From the NCBI GenBank assembly GCA_036362985.1, contig JAYGXS010000009.1, positions 9,063,590 to 9,127,589 on the forward strand: DNA of 64,000 nt, given 5' to 3'. Under the pieces are notes generated by a model that was given only the letters and a program-made list of their open reading frames with translations, was not told the origin of the DNA and did not search any database. Below, one piece after another: positions 7,601 to 16,042 of the stretch (the stretch's first letter is position 1; the number at the start of each line of letters is the position of its first letter). The position numbers and the translations under genes were made by a program. Source of the stretch: Ligula intestinalis (taxonomy: Eukaryota; Platyhelminthes; Cestoda; Diphyllobothriidea; Diphyllobothriidae).

Positions 7601-9966
7601 CTTAAATAAGTTACAAGACAAGCTAAAATAATATGATGATATATAAAATACGTAAAAACGTTGAAACGCCTACAAGTCTGTTAGTCGTTCTTCCTGCATT
7701 TTTATTGGCTACACGTTTATGCGCCAAATGTTTCAAATATTCACTCCTGGTTCCGTGTGGGCAGGCAAGATGTGAAACGAAGGAATAGTTTATTCTGTAC
7801 AGAAATGGTGGAGAATAGGTAGGCGGAAGTTGACTGTCGGACGAGTTCACAACCACCCACCAGGTGGGCAGGTCCTGAAGTGTGTGAGCGTGGCACTCGT
7901 CACAGTAAGGTCCTGTGTGAGTCAGCCACAGGGCGATGATTGGCCAGACGGGTCTGCGGTAGGCACTTGCTAACAGTCCCAAGAGGTTGAACGTTAGCGT
8001 AGTTTGCGGCACATGCGATTGGCTGCCCCAGAGGCGGACCATGATCTGCAATCACGTGACCGCATGCGTGCCACGGGGTAAACATAGATTAAGCGAGCTT
8101 AAGCGATTGCTGCCCGGATTCCCTATCATAAGTGTCGTTTTGCTATGTCCATCCCCCTAGGTATATCGTGGATCTCCGTCCAAATCAAGTGGAGGCCTAC
8201 GTAAAACGTGCGACTGAGATGGCAGCCGATGTTGGCTTCAAGGTGAGTGTGATTCTGAATGGGTAAAGGGTTTTCTGACATCTTTTCCTGTTTAAAGGTC
8301 GAACCCACGATCAAAATGCGTCACTGATGAAACCTCTGAATGATTTTTTTCGTGTCGACGTACTTTATAGTTTTATTATATTATCAATATCAATATACCA
8401 AAATATTATGGAAACTGGCAGGGCAGCCAGCACGTGGTGCAGGAGTTAGAGTGCTGAACGGTAGAAATTCGTCGTGAGGCCGCCTGAATGCGGCGCGAAG
8501 CGCGCCTCTCGGTCTTACGGCCACCTGGTTTTAGGGTATAGGATGGTGGGGGTATGTCAGGGAGCAAATCAATTCGCAATAATCCTGCAAAATAAAAAGG
8601 TAAGGATTCCTTGTGGGGCCGCCTGGGTAATGGGTGAAGCGCGCCTCTTGGGCTCAAGAGCACCTGATTTTCTGAGAGAGGACGGGCGGGGCATGTCAGG
8701 GAACAAATAAGATCACAATATTTCTGTAAAATACAAAAGTTACGAGGACAAGTTGCGTCGCATACTCAAACCTCGGGAGAAGACACTGAAATGGGCTATA
8801 GATGATCACTAACTCCCCGCCCGACCAACAGTGAACGCGCGTATGTAGGAGGAGTCTGCCCTTACCTCGGGCGAGGTCACTGAGGTACATTTTTAGTGGA
8901 ACCACAAACACCAACTAGAAAAAAAAGGTTGACACAGCAAAAAAGTGGGAAGGTTGTGGAAATCACCCCACTTGACATTTGTAAGTGGTTAATGTAAAGG
9001 GCTAATTTCGCCTAGTATACTGACTTAAGCGATTATGCTATGCGTCGACCTTCGGAGCACCACTCTACAGTTCAATGCCGTCATCAAATCCCTGCTGGAA
9101 CGACGGATGACGTGTAGAAAACTGCAATATTATGGTTCATTCAAACTACTTGAAATATTTCAGTAGATGGCTTTAATACTTAAGGACTTTTGAAAGACCC
9201 TCTTTGAAACCCTACCTAAACAGTTACTGCAATGGGCCTGTAGTAGCTTAATGGTTAGGAGAGAAACTTCCTAACGCTTAATGACCGAATACTCTGTGTG
9301 CAGCGGTGACTGTGAAGTTAAGTGTTTGCTGCAGTCAGGCCTTGCTTGCCGGGACGTGGAAGAGTAATCAATCCTCTGCCGCCAATCAGAGGAGGCGGAA
9401 TTATCGATTGCCTATGAGTGTATGTGTGTATGAAGAGGCAAGCTGGTCGATAACATGCGGAGTAGATGACTAAGCACGTGTGTAAGCCCTGGCAGGGCGA
9501 AATCAGAGTCAGTGCGGCAAGTTCCCATAACGTCAAATGCCATAATTGCATCCCCACTAGGGTTGAATATCCGGGAAAACCGGTGACTGGTTGAACGGAG
9601 CATTAGAGTTCTCTTTGATATTGCCTGACTCTTAAAAGTGTAGACCAGCTAAAGCACGCCTTCTGGCTTTCGAAGTTCGCTCTTATCACACCCTGAGAGG
9701 ACTCCGTATATATTCCCATCGACATCTTACTGGTATTATTACAGAGATGCTGTAGTTTTCCTCTAGATTGTTGTCAACAGGTGACTCTACTTAAAAGCAG
9801 ACGTCCACCTGTTCTACAAGGTTTTCTTTAGGTTTGGTCACTTATACTTCTGACAATTCCTGCTTTATTTTTGAAGCCGGCAGTCACGCCAGATCCCCTC
9901 AAGGATAGCCACCTTTTCTTCATTCGAGGTGGCGATGACAAATTGTCGTCATCAAGTAAAAACTAG
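839..9966 (+). CDS. DNAAF3: Dynein axonemal assembly factor 3, C-terminal part (4 exons, spliced)
   Basis: Exons 839-1691, 5395-5677, 8161-8242 and 9877-9966 join to 435 codons that end at TAG 9964-9966. DNAAF3 is a cytoplasmic factor needed to pre-assemble axonemal dynein arms before transport into cilia; in tapeworms the obvious user tissue is flame cells. Family signatures seen in order are RW..SGVAF, NRTLASGRL, GYWGDI..SPYLAFG, FEVHFLP, then LIIESVL joined without a gap to YIVDLRPNQVEAYV. These align with the C-terminal domain of vertebrate DNAAF3. Junction phases are 1, 2 and 0 and each matches its partner exon. The N-terminal half (roughly 230 residues in human) is left of the window. 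A Glu-rich linker separates the two conserved blocks. Introns of 3.7, 2.5 and 1.6 kb are filled with repeats. The gene call is firm; the last small exon is the least certain part. Confidence 0.9.
1742..3060 (-). repeat. PLE 3' region, inverted copy of 34440-35670
   Basis: Read on the minus strand this segment matches 34440-35670 (plus) almost base for base over about 1.2 kb, with small differences. It lies directly downstream (minus strand) of the GIY-YIG reading frame at 3070-3519, so it is best read as the 3' noncoding part of that PLE family. The copy ends abruptly near 1742, inside the DNAAF3 intron. Confidence 0.75.
2650..2800 (-). repeat. Short interspersed repeat R1 (copy 1)
   Basis: A unit of about 150 bp whose plus sense contains a GCAGCGACAAGATGTAGC-like block followed by an AT-rich block and GCCGTATACGCCTG. 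Other copies are at 3665-3745 (+), 34020-34165 (-), 34610-34770 (+) and 35700-35850 (+). It flanks PLE segments of the same family in both orientations. Confidence 0.65.
3070..3519 (-). pseudogene. Penelope-like element, GIY-YIG-containing C-terminus
   Basis: A 149-codon frame. Residues 1-30 (RIKSALLNCGFPVRFIQKYS) fit the end of the reverse transcriptase/thumb region of PLEs, and the central part (RSVYISLLFKGDDISNTIKRRL) is the linker typical of PLE proteins. The C-terminal part (YEFACTCVCKHIGRTQRQLAAR) is a GIY-YIG endonuclease domain with HIGR in place of the usual YIGR. The reverse transcriptase core is missing, so this is a 5'-truncated copy. It lies antisense inside a DNAAF3 intron. The closest relatives in the window are 34218-34442 (same family) and 43323-44191. 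Confidence 0.75.
3665..3745 (+). repeat. Repeat R1 (partial copy 2)
   Basis: Shares the ATGCAGCTGAGAAG...CCTGCCATATACGCCTG block with the other R1 copies, in the opposite orientation to copy 1. With copy 1 it brackets the GIY-YIG fragment at 3070-3519. Confidence 0.55.
4395..4550 (-). repeat. PLE terminal arm, inverted relative to 5185-5330
   Basis: Its reverse complement matches 5185-5330: the shared blocks are GTTGATTGGTTCCTGCCCCC, a GTCGACGC/GTGGACGC-type block, the hammerhead-like core and the CTCAGAA..AATAAACAAA tail. It lies on the other side of the GIY-YIG fragment, giving an inverted-arm structure. Confidence 0.7.
4445..4475 (-). ncRNA. Hammerhead ribozyme remnant (PLE-borne)
   Basis: The minus strand shows CTGATGA followed by a stem II (GGACTC CCGC then GTGCCC), but the GAAA box has become CAAA/AAAA. 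It sits in the PLE terminal arm. The core change predicts loss of self-cleavage. Confidence 0.5.
4595..5202 (+). pseudogene. Penelope-like element fragment with GIY-YIG domain
   Basis: About 4605-4650 reads as YLHDQFMCNAYPKAF, matching the end of the reverse transcriptase region of the better-preserved copy at 20947-21384. From 4858 a 114-codon frame begins at YRIQCLSCPCNYTEQ (degraded GIY-YIG core; the second motif would be NYxGxT) and continues with VAAHTYETGHEFNFAAAKI and GRELIEAW, the conserved C-terminal PLE block. Frameshifts separate the parts. Inverted arms flank it on both sides. This is a dead fragment inside the DNAAF3 intron. Confidence 0.75.
5185..5330 (+). repeat. PLE terminal arm (mirror of 4395-4550)
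   Basis: Carries the ATAACAGTTGATTGGTTCC block, the hammerhead remnant and the CTCAGAAGAATAAAC tail. It ends about 60 bp upstream of the splice acceptor of DNAAF3 exon 5395, so this insertion almost reaches the exon. Confidence 0.65.
5254..5284 (+). ncRNA. Hammerhead ribozyme remnant (PLE-borne)
   Basis: The plus strand has CTGATAA (G8 changed to A), a GGACTC CCGCC AGAGCCC stem II and GGAAGCTCAG in place of GAAAGCTCAG. Two core changes predict an inactive ribozyme. It is the mirror partner of the one at 4445-4475. Confidence 0.45.
5395..5677 (+). CDS. DNAAF3: DNAAF3 internal exon
   Basis: The acceptor is ...ATCGTTGCAG (AG 5393-5394) and the donor is TT|GTAAGT after 5677. The two bases at the start complete the codon begun at 1691 (G+TC, Val), and the two left at the end are completed by G at 8161 (Leu). 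The protein reads TRNLCEQFEVHFLPTNS..., then ISLIYISCSMLHLL and LIIESVL, matching the FTVHFLPL / LLYVACGMVHLL / LIVEL blocks of vertebrate DNAAF3. The predicted fold context is a methyltransferase-like C-terminal domain, as inferred for the family. Confidence 0.9.
6159..6310 (-). repeat. tRNA-derived SINE, copy 1
   Basis: On the minus strand a tRNA-like head carries the B-box GGGTTCGAATCTC (around 6258-6270), followed by a body ending in AGCCAGAAATGGCC and CTCCCTTGTCTTTGTC and a TATATA tail at 6145-6157. A second copy in the same orientation lies at 6465-6620. Confidence 0.7.
6465..6620 (-). repeat. tRNA-derived SINE, copy 2
   Basis: Nearly identical to copy 1, including the B-box region (TTCGAACCC on the plus strand at about 6570) and the GGGAGACCGGAATGGCC block. 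The copies sit about 150 bp apart, which suggests tandem duplication or nested insertion. Confidence 0.7.
6792..6980 (+). repeat. tRNA-derived SINE, copy 3 (best head)
   Basis: A-box-like GTAGGTCAATGG at 6798-6809 and B-box GTTCGAGGC at 6844-6852 lie at tRNA-like spacing. The body shares AGCCAGAAATAGCC and CTCCCTTGTCTTTGTC with copies 1 and 2, and the tail is a TATAATATAA run. It has no cloverleaf with a paired acceptor stem, so it is a SINE and not a tRNA gene. Confidence 0.7.
7480..7614 (+). repeat. Solo end of terminal-inverted-repeat element R7
   Basis: Matches the right arm of the element at 28945-29697: a GC-palindromic block GCGCGGCGCTTCGCGGCGCG, then GGACTGTACTAA and the end TAGATGACCTCCTAACCACC. 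The opposite arm was not found nearby. Confidence 0.6.
7740..8090 (+). repeat. Interspersed repeat R3 (copy 1)
   Basis: Shares AATAGTTTATTCTGTACAG, GGAGAATAGGTAG..GAAGTTGACTGTCGG and a terminal GCAATCACGTGACC block with 10215-10560 and, more distantly, 23700-23940, 39840-40140 (-), 40780-41130 (-) and 42750-43150. It is noncoding and its class was not identified. Confidence 0.6.
8161..8242 (+). CDS. DNAAF3: DNAAF3 internal exon (27 codons)
   Basis: The acceptor is ATCCCCCTAG and the donor AAG|GTGAGT. Joined to the previous exon in phase 2 it reads LIIESVL-YIVDLRPNQVEAYVKR, which aligns without a gap to the LIVELARYLVDMRQEQLQGF segment of human DNAAF3. It then runs ATEMAADVGFK, matching the RELAQAAGF end. 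It is too short to appear as a long open frame and was found by following phase and homology. Confidence 0.9.
8470..9220 (+). repeat. Interspersed repeat R5 (copy 1)
   Basis: Matches 54470-54985 in the same orientation: GAAGCGCGCC..., GAGAAGACACTGAA, CCCGACCAAC.GTGAACGCG, CCTCGGGCGAGGTCAC and a downstream AATGCCGTCATCAAATCCCT block. It has no open frame of note and its class is unknown. Confidence 0.6.
9340..9550 (+). repeat. Interspersed repeat R6 (copy 1)
   Basis: Shares GCCAATCAGAGGAGGC, GCGTATGAAG-like and GCGGAGTAGATGA.TA and CCCTGGCAG blocks with 45225-45440, same orientation. Noncoding. Confidence 0.55.
9877..9966 (+). CDS. DNAAF3: DNAAF3 terminal exon
   Basis: The acceptor TTTATTTTTGAAG fits phase 0 left by the previous exon. 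The exon reads PAVTPDPLKDSHLFFIRGG then DDKLSSSSKN and stops at TAG 9964-9966. After ...VGFK this resembles the short variable tail of DNAAF3 (a Pro-containing turn, then a hydrophobic .FxxF.R block). Vertebrate proteins extend further, but that part is poorly conserved. Confidence 0.7.
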   Translation, partial: PAVTPDPLKDSHLFFIRGGDDKLSSSSKN

Positions 9967-10065
9967 AGATGGATCGTTGCTCATGCGCTGGAGCGCACTC
10001 TCGGTCGCCACCGTCTCATGTGCTCCTTGTGCTAACGCTGTTGTACAAATGTTTGCATTTTCTTC

Positions 10066-10071
10066 ATTAAA
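10066..10071 (+). terminator. Candidate poly(A) signal ATTAAA for DNAAF3
   Basis: ATTAAA lies 100 bp after the stop codon, the common variant of AATAAA. No AATAAA is closer. Confidence 0.5.
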
Positions 10072-10214
10072 CTCTCTGCTGTACGATCCTCTTCTACCCA
10101 TCTCCCCGCTGGATCCTTCACATAGAGAAACGATTATTCCACTATCGCAGGAAGTTAAGTTGATAGGTAAAACCCTTGCCAGTGAGATCTTCAGACCCGA
10201 TTTATTGTGGAAGG

Positions 10215-10560
10215 AGAGGAAGTGGGAGGCCAAAGTCGAAGAAATAGTTTATTCTGTATAGAAGAATTGGAGAATAGGTAGAAGGAAGTTGACTGTCGGA
10301 CTAGTGCACGTCCAGTCGCGAAGAAAGCTTGGTCTGAAGTGTTTGAGCCTAGTCACAGGCATCACAATAATGTCGATTGTGAATTAACCTGTAAAGGTGA
10401 CTGACTGAGCAGATGGAGGCAAACTAATGCGCTCCGTGTTAGTAGACCGCACGAGACAATCTTTCACGTGGAGCATGCGGCTGTCCTAAAGGTAAAGTGA
10501 GACTTGCAATCACGTGACCTCAAACGTGGCGTGGCAGGGGAGGTCACGTCTTATTCAAGG
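10215..10560 (+). repeat. Repeat R3 (copy 2)
   Basis: Shares AAATAGTTTATTCTGTA, GGAGAATAGGTAGAAGGAAG, TTGACTGTCGGACTAG and GCAATCACGTGACC with copy 1 at 7740-8090. Confidence 0.6.
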
Positions 10561-10818
10561 TTCCCTGGACGAAAGTGCTAACAACTGTGCCGAAGTAAGG
10601 CTCGTCTGTCACTGAGCTCAATTCCTCGGACGCAAAAAGGCAGAACTGGATGGTGTTGGGTGTTAATGTTGTGGATCTGTCTTAAGACGTTCAAATTAAT
10701 ACCACGCAAGTTCCAGTCAAGAGTTATTTGTGAAAACAATGCTACTCACATTCTGTGAATAGCATAAGCGTGTTTGAACAAACGTATATGACGCACCGAC
10801 ATGTAATCAGTAGCGATT

Positions 10819-11342
10819 TTAAAGGCATTGCCTATTACCCTCGCCAAAGAACCTAGACCACAGACATTTTTGACCCGCCAAACGCTCTTTTGGCTTTGAC
10901 AGCGGCGATTCGGTTCGCTCTAAGCCGCTGGGGTTCGCGGGAGATCCTTCTAGTTCTCTGGGTTCATTTGCAAGTGCCTCAACGAACTCGTCAAGATGTC
11001 CGCTCATCTGTCCTCCTGTCTTAGCTTGATTGTTTTCTGGCTAGATCAGACTAGGCAGTCGGGATCTGCGCTCAACAGAGCAGTGTAGTCAAGAGGGCAG
11101 CCGTGCACATCCTCAGCTCGATGTTCATATAAAGGCCTTGGAGATTCCGCACACAAAGGCTTGCAGCCGGTTGAAGATCTGGCTAGCTTTTGCTTATAAG
11201 TGCGCCACATTGCAGCCGGTTTCCATGCTGCACGATAACGTGCTGTGTTGAGATAGGTGACGCAGCCCGTGGTTTTAAGTTGGGTGCCTAAGAAATTTAC
11301 TCGGAAGATATCGTCTTCAAAAGGAGAAGAAGAAGCGATCAC
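10819..11342 (-). other. Two unassigned short open frames
   Basis: On the minus strand 11342-11046 codes 98 residues (starting IASSSPFEDDIFRVNF) and 11007-10819 codes 62 residues (MSGHLDEFVEALANEP...). Neither matches a family I recognise. They follow the end of the PLE fragment at 11345-12080 on the same strand and could be 3' flank sequence of that element or chance. There is no splice or poly(A) evidence. Confidence 0.2.
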
Positions 11343-11344
11343 TG

Positions 11345-12080
11345 TAACAAGAATTTTATTGTCCTGACGTTTCGGATTCGGTCAAGAATGCTTAATAGTA
11401 GGTAACCGTAAGATAATGTGAGACATGCACAGATTATGGTGATACATGTACAGATTGCACGGTATTTGTAATTCCTAGCGGTCATCCGCATGCGTACTAT
11501 AATTATCAGCTGCTCTAATAACCGCTTGGGGTATGAATTGGCGCGGTGATGGCTTGACACTTTGCTTTCGACTCAGTAATTGCTGCGATTACGTTGTCCA
11601 TGTCGGATGTGGGCTTGATAACTGCGCGAAAATAATGCTCGCTGTCGTCAGAGTTGTTGCTGGGCCCGGCCCTTTCCACGGGACTGGTTCTCTTGCCCAG
11701 GCGATGTCTCAGTACGCACTATGGGAACGGCAAAAGCTTGTGTTTGTCGATGGACTGTGGACCCGAGAACCATTACTCGAGCAGGTCGCGGCTCAAGCGG
11801 TTGTCACGTTAGGCGAGGGTTTCAGCCTCGTTAAACTTTAAAATATAGCTGGGTTCCATCGAGTGAGCTACAAACTGCGAGTTAGCGTCCATCTTCCTCA
11901 CTGCCACTGTGTGCTCGCGTCCGGAGTAGTCACCTGGTTTCTCCGACGTAGTTGCTTTGTCAACAACTGCAAAAAATTCAATAAAAGACTCCAGCCATAG
12001 CAGTGGGTATTTCGGTCTCATGACCCGGTGCCGGATGGTTGCGTTGGTCGACGCTTGATGCCTGACTACAGTTTTATCCG
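11345..12080 (-). pseudogene. Penelope-like element, decayed GIY-YIG C-terminal part
   Basis: The minus strand starts with ATIRHRVMRPKYPLL, equivalent to the ATIRRQIMKPKYLLL linker at 32160-32462. It continues with REHTVAVRKMDANSQFVAHS, FNEAETLA and a frameshifted RDLLE.WFSGPQSIDK block, all characteristic of the PLE group at 31.8-33.4 kb. The GIY-YIG core is badly damaged. A degenerate hammerhead region (CCGAAACGTCAGGAC-like on the minus strand) is at about 11350-11395, followed by an AATAAAATTCTTG tail. Confidence 0.65.
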
Positions 12081-12165
12081 TATCTATTGTCAGTCAGAAG
12101 TTGGCATGGCCGGCCGTGAGGAGGTCCACGCTCTTATAAAGAGCCTCTTCGTCACATGGTGAGTG
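12055..12165 (-). pseudogene. RTE-type LINE scrap
   Basis: The minus strand reads EALYKSVDLLTAGHANF, a stop, then LTIDTDKTVVRHQ. This matches the post-catalytic reverse transcriptase segment of the RTE element at about 61115-61215 (EADMQRSMDLFAAGCANF then LTINTDKTVVLHQ). It is about 110 bp long and abuts the PLE fragment. Confidence 0.65.
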
Positions 12166-12289
12166 TGTACGTCTCCGCAAAGGTCAGGCTGTGGACAGAA
12201 ATTGCAGGACCTTCCAAATCACGATGTTTAACATTAAAAATGTTAGGGGGAGCTGAATGAAGGCAGAATAAGCCCGAAACAGTTCTCTT

Positions 12290-12690
12290 TCAATCTACCT
12301 GCATTTTAGTGTCGTCTCCTGCACGGTACGGCCTAGAATTCTTGTAACGTGCCGACATATGCGAAATATTGATAATCTTTGACTTATTGACATTAAATAA
12401 GGTTGTACTTCTAATTATCGTGTAGTCAGCCTTGAAGTCATTTCGGTCATAATAGGATGTTGGCTTTTTAATGAGCTTCGTTCTGACCGTTAGCAAAACG
12501 TATACACCGTAAAAATAGCTACTTAAATAGCATGCATTTTTTCCGTTGAATTTGACCACCTTTATACATCCAAGTATATCTTATAGAAAATACATCCGAA
12601 AAAGTTCTTTCTTGTACCCTTTTGTTAGAAAATTAAGTCTTCTTTTAATTCCATATTCAAGGAAAGAGTATAATCAGGTTATAAAAATTC
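12290..12690 (+). repeat. Interspersed repeat R2 (copy 1)
   Basis: Shares GTGCCGACATATGCGAAA, GAAGTCATTTCGGTCA.AATAGGATG, GAGCTTCGTTCTGACC and an AT-rich downstream part with 52795-53275 (+), 53290-53765 (-) and 21390-21650 (-). Confidence 0.65.
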
Positions 12691-12847
12691 TAATTATGAC
12701 CTTTTTACGATTTTGCGGTGTTCATTCATAATCTATTGAAGCTGCCTATAATTTATACACTATGATCCAAATCTATTGCAACATTTCATGAGAACTAAGC
12801 AAAAACGTACTTTTCCTTAAACATGTCTCAGACCTGTTTACGATTAC

Positions 12848-12879
12848 CTATGACTAAGGCTTCCCGACGGAATCCGAAA
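12848..12879 (+). ncRNA. Hammerhead ribozyme remnant
   Basis: CTATGACTA in place of CTGANGA, then TTCCCGACGGAA and an intact CGAAACGTCAGGC followed by AAATAAAACTC. The layout matches the PLE hammerheads, but the CUGANGA box is destroyed. Confidence 0.35.
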
Positions 12880-13059
12880 CGTCAGGCAAATAAAACTCTT
12901 GTTCCAGTGATCGCATCTTCGTCTTCTGAACTGCTTCGCTACTATTGGCACTGGTTATCTCTATTAATCTTAACTCCACACGATAGCCCAGGGCACGGTC
13001 AATGCGTACTGATAGTGCTCAGGTCAGGTCAGGTTTTAGTGAGGAAAATATAGGTAAAT

Positions 13060-14184
13060 ACCTTTGAACTCCCTATTGGTACAGGACAGCTTTTTTCAAT
13101 GCATTTGATCGGGGAGAGCATTCCAAGCTTCAACTACTCTATTACCAAAGAAGAACTTGCGTGTGTCTAGTCTGGCCCCTGTTATGCGTAGTTTGAAGAG
13201 ATGCCCTCTTAAGTTCGTCGTTGTTGCTAACTCGAAGAAGTCGCCAGGTAGAAGACAGCAGTCCTGCCCGCGCATTATACGAAATGCTTGTATCAGATCG
13301 CCACGTAGCTGTCTGTAACTTAACGGAAATAGATCGAGATAAGCTAAACGTCTTTCGTAGGGTAAAAAGCTCTGACTGGTAACCAGTTTGGTCGCGCGCC
13401 TTTGGACCTTCTCGAGGGAATTTAGGTCTTACGCGGTCCAGGGTTTCCATGCTTGGATTGCGAACTCCAAGTTCGGCCGCACAAATGTTCCAAAGACCTT
13501 AGCAAAGCAGTCTTAATCGAAGGCACAGAAAGCTCTCTTGACAAGATAGAAGACGGACATCGCAGACTTGGCTGCTTTTGCGCAGTGCAGCGAGGGCTTG
13601 AGAGACGTAGAGATCCATACTCCCAAATCTTACTGCGCGTCCACTTCTTGCAGTTGGATGCCATTTAGGCTGTAAACCATGGGGTTCCGAAAGCTGGGTC
13701 GGCCAACTCGTAGGATACTGCATTTGTTCTCGTTTAATGGCAAAAGCCAGTCTTCAGACCAAGTTTGAAGACGGTTTAGGTTTATCTGCAAACGTTCTTC
13801 GTCGGCTGAATTTCTGATGACGTTCCAAATCTTAATGTCATTGGCAAACATAGCCACATCGCAGTCCAGTTCACGGCCGGAGTCACTGATGCATATAATG
13901 AGCAGTATAGGGCCAAAGACAGAGCCTTGGGGGACACCGCTCTCGACTGCAACGTCTGCTGACTGCTGGTCACCAATATGGATAGTTTTGGAGCGGCCAA
14001 GTAAGAAGCTTTGAATCCACTTCAGCAGATTCCCTCGAACACCTATTTTGTTGACTTTGTGCAGAAGTCGTTGATGTAGGATGCTATCAAAAGCCTTCTT
14101 GAAGTCGATGTAGATTGCATGAAGCGGATTTCCTCCATCAACTGCCCGAGTCCAGCGTTCCAAACAGTAGAGCAGGTTCGTCAC
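13060..14184 (-). pseudogene. CR1-type reverse transcriptase, catalytic part and C-terminus
   Basis: Starts inside the palm: AIYIDFKKAFDSILH (motif A), SGVPQGSVFGPILLI (motif B) and MFANDIKIW (motif C), where the usual FADD is FAND, so a catalytic Asp is lost. After a stop near 13632 the C-terminal region continues in shifted frames, with PNLEFAIQAW, LEKVQRRATKLV and LPYERRLAYLDLFPL and a LRGDLIQAFRI block. These blocks are diagnostic of the CR1/jockey group. Stops and frameshifts show it is a fossil. Confidence 0.8.
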
Positions 14185-14313
14185 GCAGGACCTGCCTCTG
14201 CAGAAACAATGTTACGCATCCGATAGAAGGTTATGCTGTTCTAAGAAACGCATCAGCTCTCACTTTACTACTTTTTCCATAATCTTGCAACGGATTGAAT
14301 TGAGGCTGATTGG

Positions 14314-15084
14314 TCAATAACTGTTTGCAGAAACCTTTCTGCCACCTTTATACAACGGTGTGATCCGTGTGGATTTCCAATCGGCGGGTAAACAACCTGC
14401 GTTAAACGAGGTACTGAAAAGCACAGAAAGCTGTTTGGCTAGATCCTCAGTAAGTTCTTTCAGTAATTTAGGCGGGGTGTCATCGGGACCGGATGATTTC
14501 GAGGCCTGTATTGCCATTAACTCCTGAAGAACGGTTGCTTTGGCGAAGGCCACATTTTCAATCTTTGGACCGTCATCTAAGCCATAGTTTGGAGGAATGA
14601 ATCCGATTTCAGTTGTAAAGTTCGATTTGAAAAATTGTGAAAGATGCTCAGCTTTTGCTCCATCCTCACTCATTTCTGTTCCATCGCTAGCCTTCAGAAG
14701 GGGAACTGGGTCCCGGTTTCGTGTGGTCTTTCTAAAGTAGCCATAAAATAGCTTCTGCTTTTTAACTGCCCGGTTTAGTAAATCTTTTTCAAAGTCTTTG
14801 CGCGCTTTGAAGATAAGTCGCTTCACGAGGTTCCACTGCATTTTGTATGCATTTAAGGATACCGGATTTCTATCTGCTCTATACTTTTTAAACAATCTCT
14901 CCTTTTTATTTATCTCTTTCTTCAGCGCTTGAGTCAGCCACTGAGGTTTTTTTAGCTTCTTCCGTGTTAGCGGATAGTGGTTTCTCAGAAGAGTATGCAA
15001 TAGCTCACTGAACCATCCCAAATCATCAGCTATATTGCCGGAAAAAACCAATTCCCAATTTATGCTGTTTATTTTGGCCTTCAT
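14314..15084 (-). pseudogene. CR1-type LINE, linker and N-terminal reverse transcriptase
   Basis: A 256-codon uninterrupted segment. It holds the helical linker after the endonuclease (WLTQALKKEINKKERLFKKY) and the block ending ASKSSGPDDTPPKLLKEL (RT motif 1, usually S.GPDGIP). LPADWKSTRITPLYKGG, a typical RT motif 2, is at its end. It continues out of frame into the palm at 14184. Confidence 0.8.
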
Positions 15085-15159
15085 TTGATCAAAGTCACCA
15101 CGCCAAATATTCCTTCTAACCTTGGTGGGTTGTTTGGGTACCGAAAATATAGATTAGTC

Positions 15160-15828
15160 GCAATTTAGTACGATGTGATCACTTTTACCTAGAGGAGGTA
15201 GAGATTGCACCTCGTCGATGCTGTCCAGCGATTTCGTAAGTACCAGGTCTAGGCAGTTTGATTGCTGCCCATCATGCACCCTGGTGGGAAATAGAACGTG
15301 TTGATTGAAAGATGCATTAAGCGTCAGGGCTAGTAAACGCCAGTCGAGTGCTTGCTCTGGACCTCATGCGTATGCTGAAACCCAATCGATAAGCGGGGCA
15401 TTGAAGTCTCCCACAATGAAGACGTCGGGTCGAGCAGCTAATCTCGCTAACTCTTCTAGTAGACCAGTGTTAGCCTCGTGATCATGTCTAGGCAGATGGT
15501 ACACGGTTAGAACTTCCAGGCTGGGTGATTCCGGTACCTTTATAGTAATCCAGATGGCCTCGGTACTGCAATGAAACTGCTCTGTTTTTTTCGAGACTAG
15601 CAGTCCATGTTTGACGTAAGGTATAATTCCTCCTCCTTGGCACCCTCTTCTATCCCTCCGGAACAGATTAAAGCCATGTAGTGCCACTTCGCGGTCATCC
15701 ACGTTTTCAGACAGCCAGGTTTCTGTCAGAGAGATAATGTCGGGAGAAAGGTCATATATCTGCACTTTCAGTTCATCTAACTTGGACAACAGACTCTGTG
15801 CGTTGGTGTAGAAGAATTTAAGTGACAT
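15160..15828 (-). pseudogene. CR1-type LINE AP endonuclease
   Basis: Begins SLKFFYTNAQSLLSKLDEL (N of the active site), followed by SLTETWLSE (catalytic Glu), GGGIIPYVKHG and FIVGDFNAP (GDFN motif). A TGA stop interrupts at about 15364; the frame then resumes with LDLVLTKSLDSI and GKSDHIVL (SDH motif with catalytic His) near 15180. All main APE-type motifs can be seen, so it decayed recently. It nicks target DNA to prime reverse transcription. Confidence 0.8.
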
Positions 15829-16042
15829 ATTTTTGGCGAATTTTGTCTCGTTGGAAATTGAACTTCATTTGACTGCGGCTGTGTAAGCCACGCTCAGGCC
15901 ACTGTTCGAAGTATTATTAGTTGGTTCAAGAACCTCATATCCCTTTGAATAATCTTCCCATTCGAGATCTCCAGGCTAGTCTCGCCATTTTTTCTTCTCG
16001 AAAGTAATTGTGCCACAAGTTCCCAACATTTGAGCCGTTCCA

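Larger units (their letters stand above)
5678..8160 (+). other. DNAAF3 intron (2.5 kb) with SINEs and other repeats
   Basis: Runs from donor GTAAGT to acceptor CCCCCTAG. It contains three copies of a tRNA-derived SINE (6159-6980), a solo end of the R7 element (7480-7614) and an R3 repeat (7740-8090). About 5760-6060 and 6990-7470 show nothing else recognisable, apart from a SINE-tail-like scrap near 5945-6010. Confidence 0.7.
8243..9876 (+). other. DNAAF3 last intron (1.6 kb) with R5 and R6 repeats
   Basis: Starts with GTGAGT and ends in the pyrimidine-rich TGCTTTATTTTTGAAG. It contains an R5 repeat copy (8470-9220) and an R6 repeat copy (9340-9550). No other coding signal was seen. Confidence 0.7.

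Noticed and set aside
12106..12158. Possible first exon MAGREEVHALIK.. with a GTGAGT donor
   Set aside because: The minus strand of the same bases reads as a fragment of the RTE reverse transcriptase (EALYKSVDLLTAGHANF), so the plus-strand frame is a shadow.
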